Of a stretch of DNA of 64,000 nt, positions 10,814 to 23,300 are shown in pieces. Under the pieces are notes generated by a model that saw only the letters and a program-made list of their open reading frames with translations, had not been told where the DNA came from and did no database searches. The stretch is from Gonapodya prolifera JEL478 (taxonomy: Eukaryota; Monoblepharomycota; Monoblepharidomycetes; Monoblepharidales; Gonapodyaceae). The stretch is from the NCBI GenBank assembly GCA_001574975.1, contig KQ965734.1:893637-957636 (forward strand), given 5' to 3'. The position numbers and the translations under genes are program-made. Within the stretch, counting starts at the first letter, position 1; every line of letters starts with the position of its first letter.

Positions 10814-13800
10814 ATGGACCCGGACGCTGCTCAGGACGGAGGCGGAGGTGGGGGGACAGGGCCACCGTCCACGCTGTCAAGACCAGACACTGGCCGCGTC
10901 GCCGGCCCCCGCTCGCGTGGCTCGGGATCCGTCTCGGCGCAAACCCACAAATCGCGCGGATCTTCCGCCGGAAGCGTGTTTCACGACTCCACAGACCGGG
11001 GCGGGGGCGGGGGTGCAAGCCCCGGTGCACTGAACGCTCCCGAAGACCGGACACCACAGATGACACACACGCCCACCACGCTCTCGCGGGTCTCGCGCAC
11101 GTCGCTCTCCGAGGCAGGAGCAGAAGCAGAGGCAGATCCAGATCCGACGGACGAGCTGCGCAGAATGAAGGACGAGCTGGCGGATCTTGTCGACGACAGC
11201 GACGGGGGCAGTGGTACGGACGATATCGACGTGCACGACGACGACAAGGGCCCGGACGCTGACGCAGGCTCTGACGCCGAGTCACGCAGCCTACCTGAAT
11301 CCGCCCAGTCCCAGTCCCAACCGACGTCTCCCCCCGCCGCCAAGGACCCGTCTTCAAAACCCGCACAACCCCCGACATCTTCATCCACATCCACCGCCGC
11401 AAAGCTCAAATCCCTCGTCTCGTCCATGCGCACCGCCGGATCGCTCGACCTGCCTCCGCTCCCCACATCCTCCTCCTCTGACGACACCTCCTCCTCCTCC
11501 ACCGATCCACTCCCGGACCCAGCAGTCCGCGCGCTGGAACTGATCGCCGAGGCCGAATCCCACGTCCTGCCTTCAGCATTCGTCACCATCAACCCGGCCT
11601 CGTCCCCATCCCCGACACCATCTCCCGGCGCAGGTACCGGGTCAAACCCGTCTTCTGCATCCCACCGCACACCTACCGCCGCCGCCATTGCACCCCCGAC
11701 AGCGACGATGGACTTCGTCTCCCTGCGTGGGCACATCACGCACCTCACCGACCTCCTCACCAACTCGCGCCGGTCCGAAACCGTCCTCCGCTCCCATGTC
11801 CTGTACCTCTCCGACCACATGAAAGACGACGCCGCACGTGTCCGGCAAGCCCTTTCCCTGGCCATCGAGGACCGCGCGCGGATGAGCCGGATGAAGAAGG
11901 AGCTCAGGCGGGCGTGGGCGCTGGTCGAGAAGAGCGGGGAGAGGGAGCAGAGGGCGAGGAGGGACGCGGATGAGTTCAAGAGGAGGGCAGAGGCCGCGGG
12001 AGGGGGTGGGGAGGGAGGGGATGTGGGGCAGAGGGAAAGGGAAAGGGAGGAGGGGGATGCGGAGGTGCCACTGAGTTTGTCAAAGAGGTATACGTCGACG
12101 GAGGAGATTAAGGATAGGAGGATTGATGAGCTCGAGGCGGTGAGTTTCGTTTTGGAGTAGTGCAGTGGAGGGGAGTGGATGTGATACGATCCCTCCATGT
12201 CTTGCGTCTTCTTCCACCCCGTCGCTCCCAACCTCTCCCCTTCCACCACCCCACAGCAACTATGCACCCTCCGCGCCCAATTCGCCTCCCTCGAAAACAT
12301 CCACACCGTAACCGCCACATCGCACGCCACGCTACAAACGCAGCACGCCTCCCTCCGCACGTCCCACGCCGCCGCGACGTCCCAGCTATCCGAGACCCAG
12401 GACGCCCTGGCTGCAGCCCGCCTCGAGCTGGACAGGTGCGCCCGCGACAGGGAGCGCGGGGACGCTGCCCGCCGGGCCGAGCACGATGCCGCTGAAAGAG
12501 CCAGGGAGGATGCGGCGAGGGCGTTGGCGGAGGCCGGGGCGAAACAGGCCGAGGCGGCAGGCGCGCGGTACGAGGCGCGTGACCTCGCGGCCCAGGTTGA
12601 GCGCGCGCAGGGCGAGCTTGAGCGCGCCGCGGGGAGGGTGGCGAGAGTCCAGGCGGACGCCGTGGAGCGGCAGCGCGAGGTTGATGCGCTGTTGGGGAAG
12701 ATGAGGGCAAAGGATGAGGAACTCCGCGCGGCCCAGGTGGCCGCCGAGAGGTGGCGCGAGGAGTGCGGCGCGGCGGGGAGGAGGACCGAAGGGCTGGAAA
12801 GGCGCGTAAGGAGGGCGGATGAGGAGCTGGCCAAGATTGTGGGCGAGAAGGAGGAGTATAAGGTGGGTTTTTCGTTTGTCAGTGGAGTGGTCACAATTCA
12901 AGAACACGACTGACACATAACCCAACTAGAACAAGTACTCCACGCTACTTCGCGACCTGCACATTTTGCGCACGGAGTCGTCTCACGTGTCGCACGCGCG
13001 AGACTCGGCCCTGCGCGACCGCGACTTGCTCGAGCAGCGGCTCCATGCCGCAGAGGCTGACGCCAAACGTGAGCGCGAGCGAACCGTTCAGGCGGAGCAG
13101 AGCAGAGAAGTGGCCGAGCGGGAGGTCGGAGGACTGCGGAAGGAGAACGGAAAGATGCGCAAGGTTCGTGGTATCCGACTGGTACTCTGTTGTTAGTCGT
13201 GCGTTCCAACCGTGCGACCCCCTTCCCAACAGCTCATTTTGGCGCTCGAGCGTGCCCGAGATGCCCAGCTTGCCGAGTCGGACGCAGCTGCTCGGACGCT
13301 TCGCGACTGCGAAGAGGACGTCAAGGTGGCCGAGCTTCAGGCCGTCGATCGTGGAAAGAAGATTGCAGAGCTTGAAAGGAAGTTGGGAGAGCAGCAGGTG
13401 AGCGCGCCTTTTTTCCGGCCCGGGGAAGTGACAAATCGCTCAATTTGCCGTGCGCACATTCAAGGCCCTCTATGAGACCGTCCGCGCGGACCGCAACCTG
13501 TACTCCAAGCACCTTCTCGAGGCCGAGTCCACGGCGTCGCATCTCCGGAACAAGCTTGACACGGTCGCGCACCAGTGCGCGCAGCTCAAGGAAGAGCTTG
13601 CCTCGAAGGAGGCGCAGCTGCAGCGATCGGGGGCCGAGAAAGCCAAGCTGGAAGCGCGGTGCGACGCCGTCGTGCGCGATGTCGCCAGAGCCGGAGAGGA
13701 AGTGCGGGCAAGGGAGGAAGAGCTGCGCCGTATCAAGGGCGAGGCCGAGGCGCTGCGCCGTGCCGTAGAGGACGGCGAGCGTGATGCCGCGGCCAAGGCC

Positions 13801-14908
13801 AAGGACCATGCGTTGGTTGTGGCGGAGCGCGATTCGCTTGGGAGGGAGTTGGTTCGAGTGAGGTCGGAGTGTGTGCTTTTGGAAGAGAAGGGGAGTATTC
13901 AGAGGGCGGCGCTCGAGAGGGGAGAGGCGGCGTATGCGGCGCGAGGGGAGGATGTACGCGTGCTTCGGATGGAAGTCAGGAGGCTTCGTAGAGAGAGGGC
14001 GCTGGTTGGTCGAGAAGCGTCGCAGGTTGCAAAATTGAGAGAGGAAGTGGTTGGTGTGCGACGAGACCTGTTGCGAGAGCGTGCAAGAGTAAAAGTTCTT
14101 GAAGGTGAGTGTACCTGGGATGACACCGTCTTGTCACAAGATGATCTCAACGCTTGACACTTGAACTCAGAGGAGCTCGAGACACCACTCAACGTTCACC
14201 GCTGGCGGCCACTCGCTGGTACGGACCCGACCATGTCTGATCTGATCTCAAAGATGCACATGCTCCAGCGACGGCTGATTTCCAAAACGGAAGAGGTGGT
14301 CGAAAGGGAGCAAGCGATTGCACAGCGCGATGCCACATATGCGAGACTGAAGGAGCAGCTCGCGAGGGCGCCTGGTGTGGAGGTGATCAGGAGCTTGGCG
14401 GAAGCGAGAGAAGCTGCAAAGATCAAGGGAAAAGAATGTCGTGTGAGTCATCAAACGGATGTTCTAGTCCATTGGTCGCCATTTACATTGTGTTGTCTTC
14501 AACAAACTTTTGGCAGGCACTCGCGTCGGAGCTGACCATGTATGCAACTCAGCTCGCATCCCTCCGTTCTGACGTAACGCGCCTCAACATGGAGCTCCAA
14601 CTCGAAAAGAAGAGACACTTCTCTGCGAAGAAGCGCCTCCATGAACGTGAAAAGAAAGAACGAGAGCTACGAGAGGCCCTCGGTGGTACCCCTGGCAATG
14701 AAACAAGTCTCGGGGGTCAGGTTGCTGAGGCTGTGGCGGTCTTGATCGAGAAGGCGGCGACTGCAAGTGGGAAGAAACGCGTAGACCCTGGCCTGACTCT
14801 GCTGCCAAGATATGTCGTGAGTTTGCATTTGTCAGAGACCTTCACCACGGCTTACAATGTGTGTTTCAGGGTGGGGGATATCTGGTATCAAAACCTGTCG
14901 CAACATAG
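10814..14908 (+). CDS. CFAP58: Cilia- and flagella-associated protein 58 homologue
   Basis: Axonemal coiled-coil protein needed for flagellar assembly and motility in known species. Exons: 10814-12139, 12257-12862, 12930-13163, 13233-13397, 13465-14104, 14171-14442, 14517-14816 and 14870-14908. The first 280 or so residues are acidic and Ser/Pro-rich, an extension not typical of animal CFAP58; the rest is almost continuous coiled coil. The family's signature segments are plain: LYETVRADRNLYSKHLLEAE, then RERARVKVLEEELETPLNVH, HRWRPLAGTDPTMSDLI, LQRRLISKTEEVVEREQAI and the end GGGYLVSKPVAT. All introns keep phase across these conserved blocks. Its presence marks the organism as zoosporic. Identity is from memory of the animal sequence and is strong for the C-terminal half. 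Confidence 0.93.
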
Positions 14909-14975
14909 TAGTACTTAATTTATTCGCATCGCTAGTACAAACACGTTGTAAGAAAAGTTCGGGGGGTTTTCTGCA

Positions 14976-15873
14976 TTAATAGTCATCAGAGTCAGAGTCG
15001 GAATCGTCGTACACGGCGGCGGCATAGCCGTCTTCGAAAGCACGATCGGCTTTGCGGCTGTATATAATATTCACATTATAGCTTTCGTGAACTGTGACAG
15101 AGAAGAGAGGAAAAGACTCTTGGACTCACTCCTGCGAGACAAGAGAAAAGTGTCAATGATGTTACTCATCACACGAAACACGAAGACCAAAACAACTCAC
15201 GAGAATGTTTCCGATCGCCAACCCGCCAACCAATCCGGCTGCGAGACCAGCACCCGCGCCGAGTGCCATAGGACCTGGTGTGGGTATCGACGGGCCCGAA
15301 TGCACAACTACGGGCGCTGGTGGGCCAGTTTCAACTACGACTGGGGTTGGTGCACCTGTCTGGACAACGATTGGACCTGGTTGAGAATGAATAACAACTG
15401 GCGGTGGGGCTGTTTCTTGGATGATGACGGCTTGCGCTGGCGCAGATTGATGGACGACCACTGGTGGGGGCTGGTGATGGGGAGATAATACGGAATCAGC
15501 TTTATGGTCAGGGAAGAGGAGATCAAAAGAGTCCGGTATATACCTGATAGACTTGAGGTGGAGGTGCGTATGCAGGTGGTGGTGGCGGAGCTCTCGGGTC
15601 CGTCTAAGAACATTGCGCTCTGGGCATTCTTGATGACGGGGAACCGTCCAAGGCACTCACCCAAGTCGTGTGCCCAGTTGGTGTGTAAACTGTCAACCCA
15701 TGAAGAAGTTAGTTCCGATCTCCAATGAAAATGTGTTCGAAGCTCACCAAAGTAGTACCTCTGACTAGCTGGATCCCACTGACTAATCCATCCTGAAATC
15801 GTCCAGCATTTTCGTTTGTGGTTCTGGAACGGCCAGAGATGGTACTCTACTCACCGGGTGGTAAGTCAGCCAT
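14976..15873 (-). CDS. Small WW-domain, Pro-rich, glycine-zipper protein
   Basis: Predicted 168-residue protein. Exons on the minus strand: 15855-15873, 15748-15792, 15661-15689, 15544-15603, 15201-15470, a two-base exon 15130-15131 and 14976-15057. Spliced together they give MADLPPGWISQWDPASQRYY and then FVYTPTGHTTWTDP, a complete WW domain with both tryptophans, which binds Pro-rich ligands in known proteins. A Pro/Val/Gln-rich middle follows, then a Gly/Ala-rich helix (ALGAGAGLAAGLVGGLAIG) of glycine-zipper type, then an acidic tail ending SDSDSDDY. Fungi carry many small proteins of this layout; their function is poorly known. The Gly zipper suggests membrane insertion or self-association. 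The acidic tail requires the two-base exon to stay in frame. Confidence 0.8.
15130..15131 (-). other. Predicted two-nucleotide microexon
   Basis: On the minus strand the bases GA are flanked by a strong acceptor (pyrimidine tract ending tctcgcag) and a perfect donor (gtgagt). The introns on either side would be 69 bp (15132-15200) and 72 bp (15058-15129), both normal for this genome. The upstream exon ends in phase 0 and the last exon needs two bases to read the acidic tail, which GA supplies exactly. This is a prediction from splice signals and frame only. Confidence 0.55.
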
Positions 15874-16929
15874 ATGATTGATGAGCAAGAAACAATGGCG
15901 TTGAGAGTTGTTGATGTAAATGCTGGAGTCTGATGACTTCAACAAGCGAACGATTCCACTTGTACCAATCGTGGTGGCACAAACTTATGAAGGGAAATAG
16001 CTGAGTTCCAAAATCTCTTCATTACAGGAGGCGGTCTCAGGGGAACGGACTTGGCGGATGGTAAGGGTACCTGAAGGGACCAACAAGACCTCTGTTGGTT
16101 TAACTGGAGACCTGTCCATTTTTTTCTCGAGAATTTCGGGATTCAGCAAGGCTTTGCGTGACGGTGGAAACGTGTTGAAGGGACAGCCAAGAACTTGTTG
16201 AAAAACGCAAGAGCATCTTCTCGAGGTGTCCATCACTTTGAGCATCGGCGGGCCGCCATTTCTGCGACCCTTCGGATTGAGGCGCCATTTGCGACCTCCC
16301 AACCGAGAAGGGACCATGACTGACTCAATCTTCGTGTGTGGTTGAGTCTCATGTTGATGAGGGCCACTCGGCGTCGGACTCGAGGAGTCTCGACCTTCCA
16401 ACACTTTTAGTCACTCTGGCTAGTTTTGGCTGCTCATTCTGGGTTACATACATACTGCGCATCACGAAGGTCCCGGATGTAATGCCTGCAATTTACGTCT
16501 GGAAGTAATGCAGTCCGTTGTGGGGGTTGACGGAGACATTCATCTCTTTTTCCATGCGGGAAGCAATCACCCGCTGCAGAGACAAGAATACTTAATGTAT
16601 CGTGAACGGGCTGCTTGCCGCCCAAATCCAGTGAAATTGAAAAAGAAGCATGCTTACATTGTTGAAGCGTGTGGCAGTTCGTTGAAGGAGGTGGGGCGTC
16701 GAGTGGCGCCTTCTCGTTTACCCGTTTCAGAAACGAAAAGCAACATTCAATAGAAGACCGTTCAACATTGCTGGACGTGCACCAGGGAAGATCTCAGTGA
16801 AAAGAGGCCATTTCGAGTCGGAAAGAGACGGCGTTGACAGGAATCGAGTGACGGGAATCGACCAGTGGCAACAACCAATCCGTATATGGAAGAGCTGGAT
16901 TAGGCGGCATCAACAGAGGCCGTTGGGAC
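15874..16929. other. Intergenic, no convincing gene
   Basis: About 1 kb between the WW gene (-) and the MFS gene (+). One minus-strand open frame (about 15985-16404) has no ATG at its start, no recognised motif and no clear splice partners, so I do not call it. The stretch must contain the promoters of both neighbours. Confidence 0.4.
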
Positions 16930-19900
16930 ATGGCATCTTCGTTGTCGAGATCCATATCTTCGAATCACTCGCGCTCTTCCCAATCGAACATTTCACAACC
17001 GCGAGCAACCCATTCCCCTTCTCCCGCACGCTCGCCGGACCCAAGGGATCTGATGGCTGAAGCAGGTAACGCCAGTATCAATGGGATGGGCGGAATGGCC
17101 GGACATGGTGCAATTGGCAGCATTTCGAGGCCCTTGTCACCGCTCTCCCCATTGTCACCTCTCTCCGCATCCGCTTTTCCCCCACCTGGACACCTTTCGC
17201 AGTCTGCAGAGCCCGGCCTACTCAGCCACGCTCAATCCATCTCCCAGCTGTCTCAGATGTCGCACGCCTCCCATCTTTCCTCAGTTTCGAATCAACAGCC
17301 ACAACGGTCACCATCCCTCAACCCCCACAACAGAGCGCAATCTCCACATATGTCTCAGAGACCCAACTCGAGGAACTCTCGAGCAACCACTACGTCAAAC
17401 GGGCCGCCTCTCTCTGCCCTCCAGCCACAGCACCAGCTCTCATCTTCGAGTTTGAATCATGGTCTCCAGAATACCCCGGCATCCCCGACGTCTCAAACAC
17501 ACCACCCCCAGTTCATTTCCCCCTCAGCCGCCACAGATCCTGAATCGTCCGCGCTCCTTGCTCATATCCCTGCGGCACCTTCTCCCCGACCCTACTCTGT
17601 CCGAGCGTCCGTCCTCCAGCTCATGCGGCAGACAGAGGAATCCGTCCCACAAGCACTGGTTATAGACCCACGGTACGAGAAGGGCCTCGTGTCGAGACTG
17701 GACTCGAGGATTGTGGGCATGCTCCTCGCACTCACGGCTGGGATTGCCATGGCACAGGCCGCAATGGGTGGGTTGCAATTCAAGCGGCGTAGATACCTAG
17801 GAGACTTTGGGGGCTGCGCGGATGGATGAAATGTCAGGAACTAGGACTTTGGAGCCGATGGGGGTGGGCTGGGTATCTTGCCACGATTGCATTCTAAACA
17901 CCCGCCATTTCAGCCTTTGCCCGTCTGAGCCCTGGGCCTCCCACGCTTGAAGTTGAGTTAGGCTTCGTATCGGCCTCCGACTTGGCACAATCAGGGATGG
18001 GAGCGATTGTACCTGGTACAAATAATGGATGTGAGTTTTGGATTCAGGATTGGTTCTGCGGTTCTTCGTGGACCGGAGGATGGCATCACTTGGACGAAGA
18101 CCGAGATCGCGGGTGAAGAGGAGAATGGGGTCGTACTGGACGAATTTATTCATCGTTGCCTTCGCCTTTCGACACTCTCATGACCTCTGTCGCTACTCCA
18201 AACAGTTCCTTGGGTCGTTGCCTGCTACGTGAGTAAATCTGTTTACTTTTCTCATGGCGTAATTTTCACCTCGGCTTTTTCACACAGTACATTGGATGTA
18301 AGCTGAAACGCCACGCATCGAGAAATTGTCGTCTTAATGACTTGATTGCCGGAATGGTGTTGCGGACCACCATTTAGATGCCATCCTTGCCATCCCGTGC
18401 ACTCTTTTTGCGACCGCGACATCCCCGTGGTTGCAAATCAGCGTGTGAGTGTCTGAGATGAATGAAATTATTCTTGGGAGGATACAAGGCTATTTTGTCG
18501 GGACTTGGCACTCACTCATTGATGCCCCGTAAATCCTCTCGGACATTGCTGACGTCTCCCATCATTCTCCACAGCTTCGTCGCCCTCGCAGGTCTAACCG
18601 CTCTCCTTCAAGGAGCCACCTTTAATTCTGGTACGACCTTGCGCAGTCTGCACTGTGAACCCAAACTCATTGGCCTCATTGTGCGTCGTGAACGATGTTT
18701 CTCTTACAGCATCCCTCCTCGCAGCATCGCTCGCTCATGGCATCTTTCAATCGTCACTTCTACCGGGTATGCTGTACTACACGTCCTTCTGGTTTCGCCC
18801 ACCGGAGCAAGCTGGGCGGGTCTCGATCGTGACTGGTGTTGGGGCAGGGATAGGCTCTGGGGTGGGCGCGGTGCTTGCTTATGCAGTACAGATGGGATTG
18901 GAAGGTGCTCAGGGGGTAGCAGGGTGGCGATGGATTTTTGGTAAGGAAAGTGTTGAGGTTGCTGCCTTGATCGTATTTCACAAATTGCGTTTTCCTCTTC
19001 GCCCTCAGTTCTCCTCCCCCTCCCATCGCTCATGTTATCCCTTCCTGCTTACGCTCTCCTTCCGGGTACCCCTGAGGTTGATTATGGTTGGCTCAGTCGA
19101 GAGGATCGCTTTGTCGTCATTCGCCGTTTGGGACCAGCGGCAGGAGCCGGTGGCTGGTTTAAGAACAGGCACGGTGCGGAACTTGGTGGAAAAGTTGTGG
19201 AAGGATTCAGAATGGTAAGCGAATGAAAAGTCAGAGTAGAAGTTTGAGTTACTCACCAGAGAAATGTAGTCTGCCTCCCACATTTTCCTGAGCCTTGCGC
19301 TTGCGTGTGCTACCGTCTCTGCTGCATCAATAGGATTTTGGGGACCCACAGTGTACATGGAGCTGGGAATGACGAGGCAGTGGGCACACTGGATGTGAGG
19401 TGCCCGCCAACAAATTTAATTTGCCTCGTCTGATGAATCGCTTTTCTTCAGTTCTGCTCTGTCATCCACCGGTGCAATCATCCTCACTTTTATCTTGTCC
19501 CTATTCCATCGGACACCCCGTTCATCGGCTGTAGCCTCTGTGATGGCAGCACTCGTTGCTGTCACTGGATGGGCTTTGGCGACGGCTTCCAAGGAAAACA
19601 ATCCTACTGCAGCAGTAGCAGGCTGGGGTATTGCAGGCACAGGAACGGGCGCACGTGGGTTCTAGCAATCGCACTATTATTCCCCATATGGTAAAAAGTG
19701 ACATCATTCGTCTTGCGGTGTATCAGTGGTCGCGTGTATTTATGCCAGTTACTGTCATGTACGGCATCCGTCGACGCCATCGGCGCTGGGTGCAGGCTTG
19801 CTTGGAGGAGTGGGAGCGCTTGGCGGTGTTGTAGCCGCGTGGTTGTTTGTGAGTCCTCACTTTTACACTCCCCCAGTCTTCCGCAATTGAACTTCTTGAT

Positions 19901-20197
19901 GACATTTCCACGACGTTCTCTTTAACCCACTACCCATTACTCTCATCCGTTGAATCGGAATTGTGTCATTTTGGACTTGCAGATCAATGAGAGTGCACCC
20001 CACTTCGGTATGTCACTTGGAAGATTGATCACGCATTAATCAATTCACTGACTGTCTCCGGAAACCTTTTTCTTCAACATTGTTGATGATTTACCGATTC
20101 TGAACCAACAGGCACGGGTCATATTGTGAATCTGGCCGCCAGTGGTGTCGCCGCACTCCTCGTTGCAGCTACAGGTTTTGCTGCGAGCGACGAATGA
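16930..20197 (+). CDS. MFS transporter, anion:cation symporter (Dal5/allantoate permease-like) family
   Basis: Twelve-helix major facilitator of the ACS family, which imports organic anions such as allantoate, nicotinate or pantothenate. It is split into about 14 short exons. Exon 1 (16930-17767) encodes about 225 residues of Ser/Gln/Pro-rich sequence before a family start, LDSRIVGMLLALTAGIAMAQ. Later exons give DRRMASLGRRP (loop 2-3), ILAIPCTLFATATSPWLQI, then LLPGMLYYTSFWFRPPEQA and GVAGWRWIFVLLPLPSLML, the best family match, then SIGFWGPTVYMELGMTRQW. The last exon ends FAASDE at 20197. Substrate cannot be told. One predicted intron near 18016-18047 is only about 32 bp and may be wrong. The long disordered N-terminus is unusual for the family. 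Confidence 0.82.
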
Positions 20198-20373
20198 TGT
20201 CGGATCTGCGATACTTTTACTTCATCGTACGATGGTTTTGAAGCATGACTTGCAGATGTATCGGGGCTTTTCAGGAGGATCAAAATGCCCATTCCACTCA
20301 CAGTTTAGTTGTTGCACGCACTGTCATTATTTGATTTATACAGTCAGTGCTGTTACGCAGAGTGATGATTATA

Positions 20374-23300
20374 TTATAACAACTGCCACACAATGTTCTC
20401 CCCCTCCCCTTGCTTCCAAACTTCGAAGATTTCCTCAAGTGTCTGCAGGGCGTTTTGTACTCTAGCTTTGTCTTCACCAAGGAGAACAGAGAGTTCATCA
20501 GATCGACAGCGTCGCTTTGAACGCAACGCTGTGCAAATTCGGGAAGACAAGTCATCGGATATTCGAGGAACGGTCGGGGAGGAGTCAACCATTCTTTGGG
20601 TCATATTAGGTGTACCAACACGATTGCGATGTTCCCTTAACGCTTGAACAAGCACATTTTCCAAGGCACTGTCTGACAGTTCCATCCCACTGTCAGTGTG
20701 TGGGTGTGTCGGAATGCGAACTACCGCCTGAACTTGCACAGAAAAGGCTCGGGTGCCATCGGTGGGATCACCCAGACGCTGCATGGTCACTGCACAGTCT
20801 GTCACCGAAACTTCATCACTATCGAACTTTGACGGCTGAGGATGTAGCTGGGCAGGATTGCCAACTGATGGGGTTGGGGTTGGTGTTGAAGGCACATCAT
20901 CCGAGTTTCCGTTTGGATGAGTTAAGTCAAGCGAGCTCTTTGGAATTAGAGGAGTCGCAAACCGATCATTCTTCACCGGGTTCTGCAACGTTGATCCCAG
21001 AAGAGATCTTCTGGGCGCAGAAGTAGACTTTCCGAACTCCTTTCCTGGAATATCGCTGATTATCTGAGACAATGAGAATGAGGTCGGCAGCACTCTCGGC
21101 TTAGCCTTCTTCTTTCCGCCTTCCTCCGCGCCCATCGCAGATTCATCGACTGGCTCCCGTTTCCTCTTCTTGTCGTCACCATCCGAGTGAGACAGCCTGT
21201 CTGCCAGCCACCACAGCCTAGTTGCTTTGACGTCATCCCATGAGATGCCGTGATGCTCATAATCACCGATTTCGTCCATCACAGTCCTCAATTTAACGCC
21301 ATCCCACTCCTTGCTTGGATCGCTCGTCAAATTTTCCATCGCCTGCAGGATGATATCTCGCTTATCGTCCGCGATTCCGAAGCGGTCCCACACGGTGAAA
21401 ATGAGATGAGGCGTTGTGTTGGCGCTGCACGCCTCAATCATTTTGCAAACATTTTCATGGACGGTACTTGGCTTCACGCCCCGAAGATCAGCAATTTCTG
21501 AAATCAGCGTGAAGCTCATTCCTGAATGACGCTCCAATAAATTGGCTGTCATTCACTCACTTTGCAAGTCTTCGCCTTCAAGCCACAGGCGGAACGACTC
21601 CTTTGTGTGCAATTGGAACTTTGAAAGTTCGTCACTGTTCAGGACCTCGGCGATTGTTGCTGCCCTGTCATCATAGGCGTGTCCGTTCAAAAGATTCTGG
21701 GCCGGGGGGGCAATAAAGTTCCCGGGTAGTCGAACATCAAGGTCCAGGTTGAGCAATTGACAGGTCCGAACGATGAGAGGGACAAACTTAGGACCGAGAC
21801 TTTTAGGAAGGATAAGGGGATATCAAAGACCGCATTCAACGACCGGGCGAGCCATGTTGCATCTTACCGTTGACCCCTATGTTGTCCCACTCCTTCACAT
21901 CTTCCGAAAGCCTCGACTGAGCTAGGCCTTCTCTTGGCGATTCCCCGCAATACGATCGATGAAAGCACAAGCTCTGGATTGAGTCCATTGAACTCCCTCT
22001 CCGAGATCTCTTGGGTAAGCTCCGTGATCTTGTTCAGCACTTCAAACTCCCCGGTTGTGAGTTGTGCGGACAGGTTAACAGCTGCTGGGCTTGCACGACT
22101 TCGAGCTGAAGCATTAGCCACCACTTGGGACAACGGAGTGCTGGCAGGTCGCGATGACCGGGTAGCCGAGCTGCGCTCTTGTTCCAGAAGCCATGTGGGT
22201 ACTTCGACATCCATGGTAGGTGTGCCCTTTGGGAGCTTGGGTGTTGCGGGGGGAGGGTCCTTCAACACGGCAACAGCAGCCCCAGACTCGGTAAATTTGT
22301 CAATGTACTTCCGCCCTGCAGCAGATACCGAGTACGTGGTTGTAAATTTCGAAAAGTTATTCGGATTGGTCAAGATAAAACCTTTGCTCTGCAGCTCTGA
22401 AAAGACAAAGTCCCACATCCCGCTAATGACACGATTGCCCTTCCCAGCCACGGGTACAATCCGCCCTCCCACCGCGGTTTCGACCTTCTTCGTCTTAGCT
22501 CCTTGCAAGAGATCGATCGGAACGCGCATTCCATAACGCCCTCCTGTAGCCTGCACGGAGCAGAGGAGGAGATAGGCGTGAGCCGCAAGGTCTCGGTGGG
22601 ACGGTCCAAGTGGAACTTGATGAGCGCTCCCGACTGACGTTGTTGCTGCGGCTGCTGACGCGGCGCACGAATCGCACATTCCGTTACAATCCGTCCATTC
22701 CACTTCCTCGCCAAAGTATTCCAGGAGATACTTTCGCCGGCAGCCACCGAAGCTCGTGTAGCGCCGAAAATCTTCAAATAGCGCCGCAACTCGAGCACCG
22801 TCCGATCCTGCAAGCCCCATCGCCCGGGAGAGATCTGTGTTGTCGTAGAACAGAATGCACTTTGAGAACAGGCCTTAACGAACAACAGAAGGGGGAACCT
22901 TTAAGTTCAACTGTGTCATTGACCATCGCAAATTGTGATCCGCTCACCGTCCCTTCCTGCTCTGCCAGTCTGCTGGTAATACTGCTCCACCGCCTTCGCA
23001 AGCCCCCAGTGCACCACGAGCCGAACGTCCGCCTTGTCAATGCCCATCCCAAAAGCGACCGTCGCTACCACAACTCGACATTTGGAGAACGCAAAGGCGC
23101 GCTGCGTCGTGGCGCGATCAGAGGCAGAGAGCCCTGCGTGGTAAGGAAGTGCAGGGATCCCGTTGTGAGATAGGAGTGCAGCGAGTTGAACAGTTTCATC
23201 GCGAGCTGGCCAAACAGGGGAACGTACGAGTATTCACATGTGTATCACCAAGCAAGTTGTGGAGACATCCCTACTCACTGGAGCAGTAAATCACAGTCGA

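Noticed and set aside
10981-12894. Minus-strand open frame of over 600 codons across CFAP58
   Set aside because: It is Ser/Ala/Arg-rich antisense to GC-rich coiled-coil coding sequence. The plus strand carries recognised CFAP58 blocks, so this is a composition artefact.
15985-16404. Minus-strand open frame of 139 codons
   Set aside because: No ATG at its start, no recognised domain and no convincing splice sites linking it to neighbours; left as intergenic.
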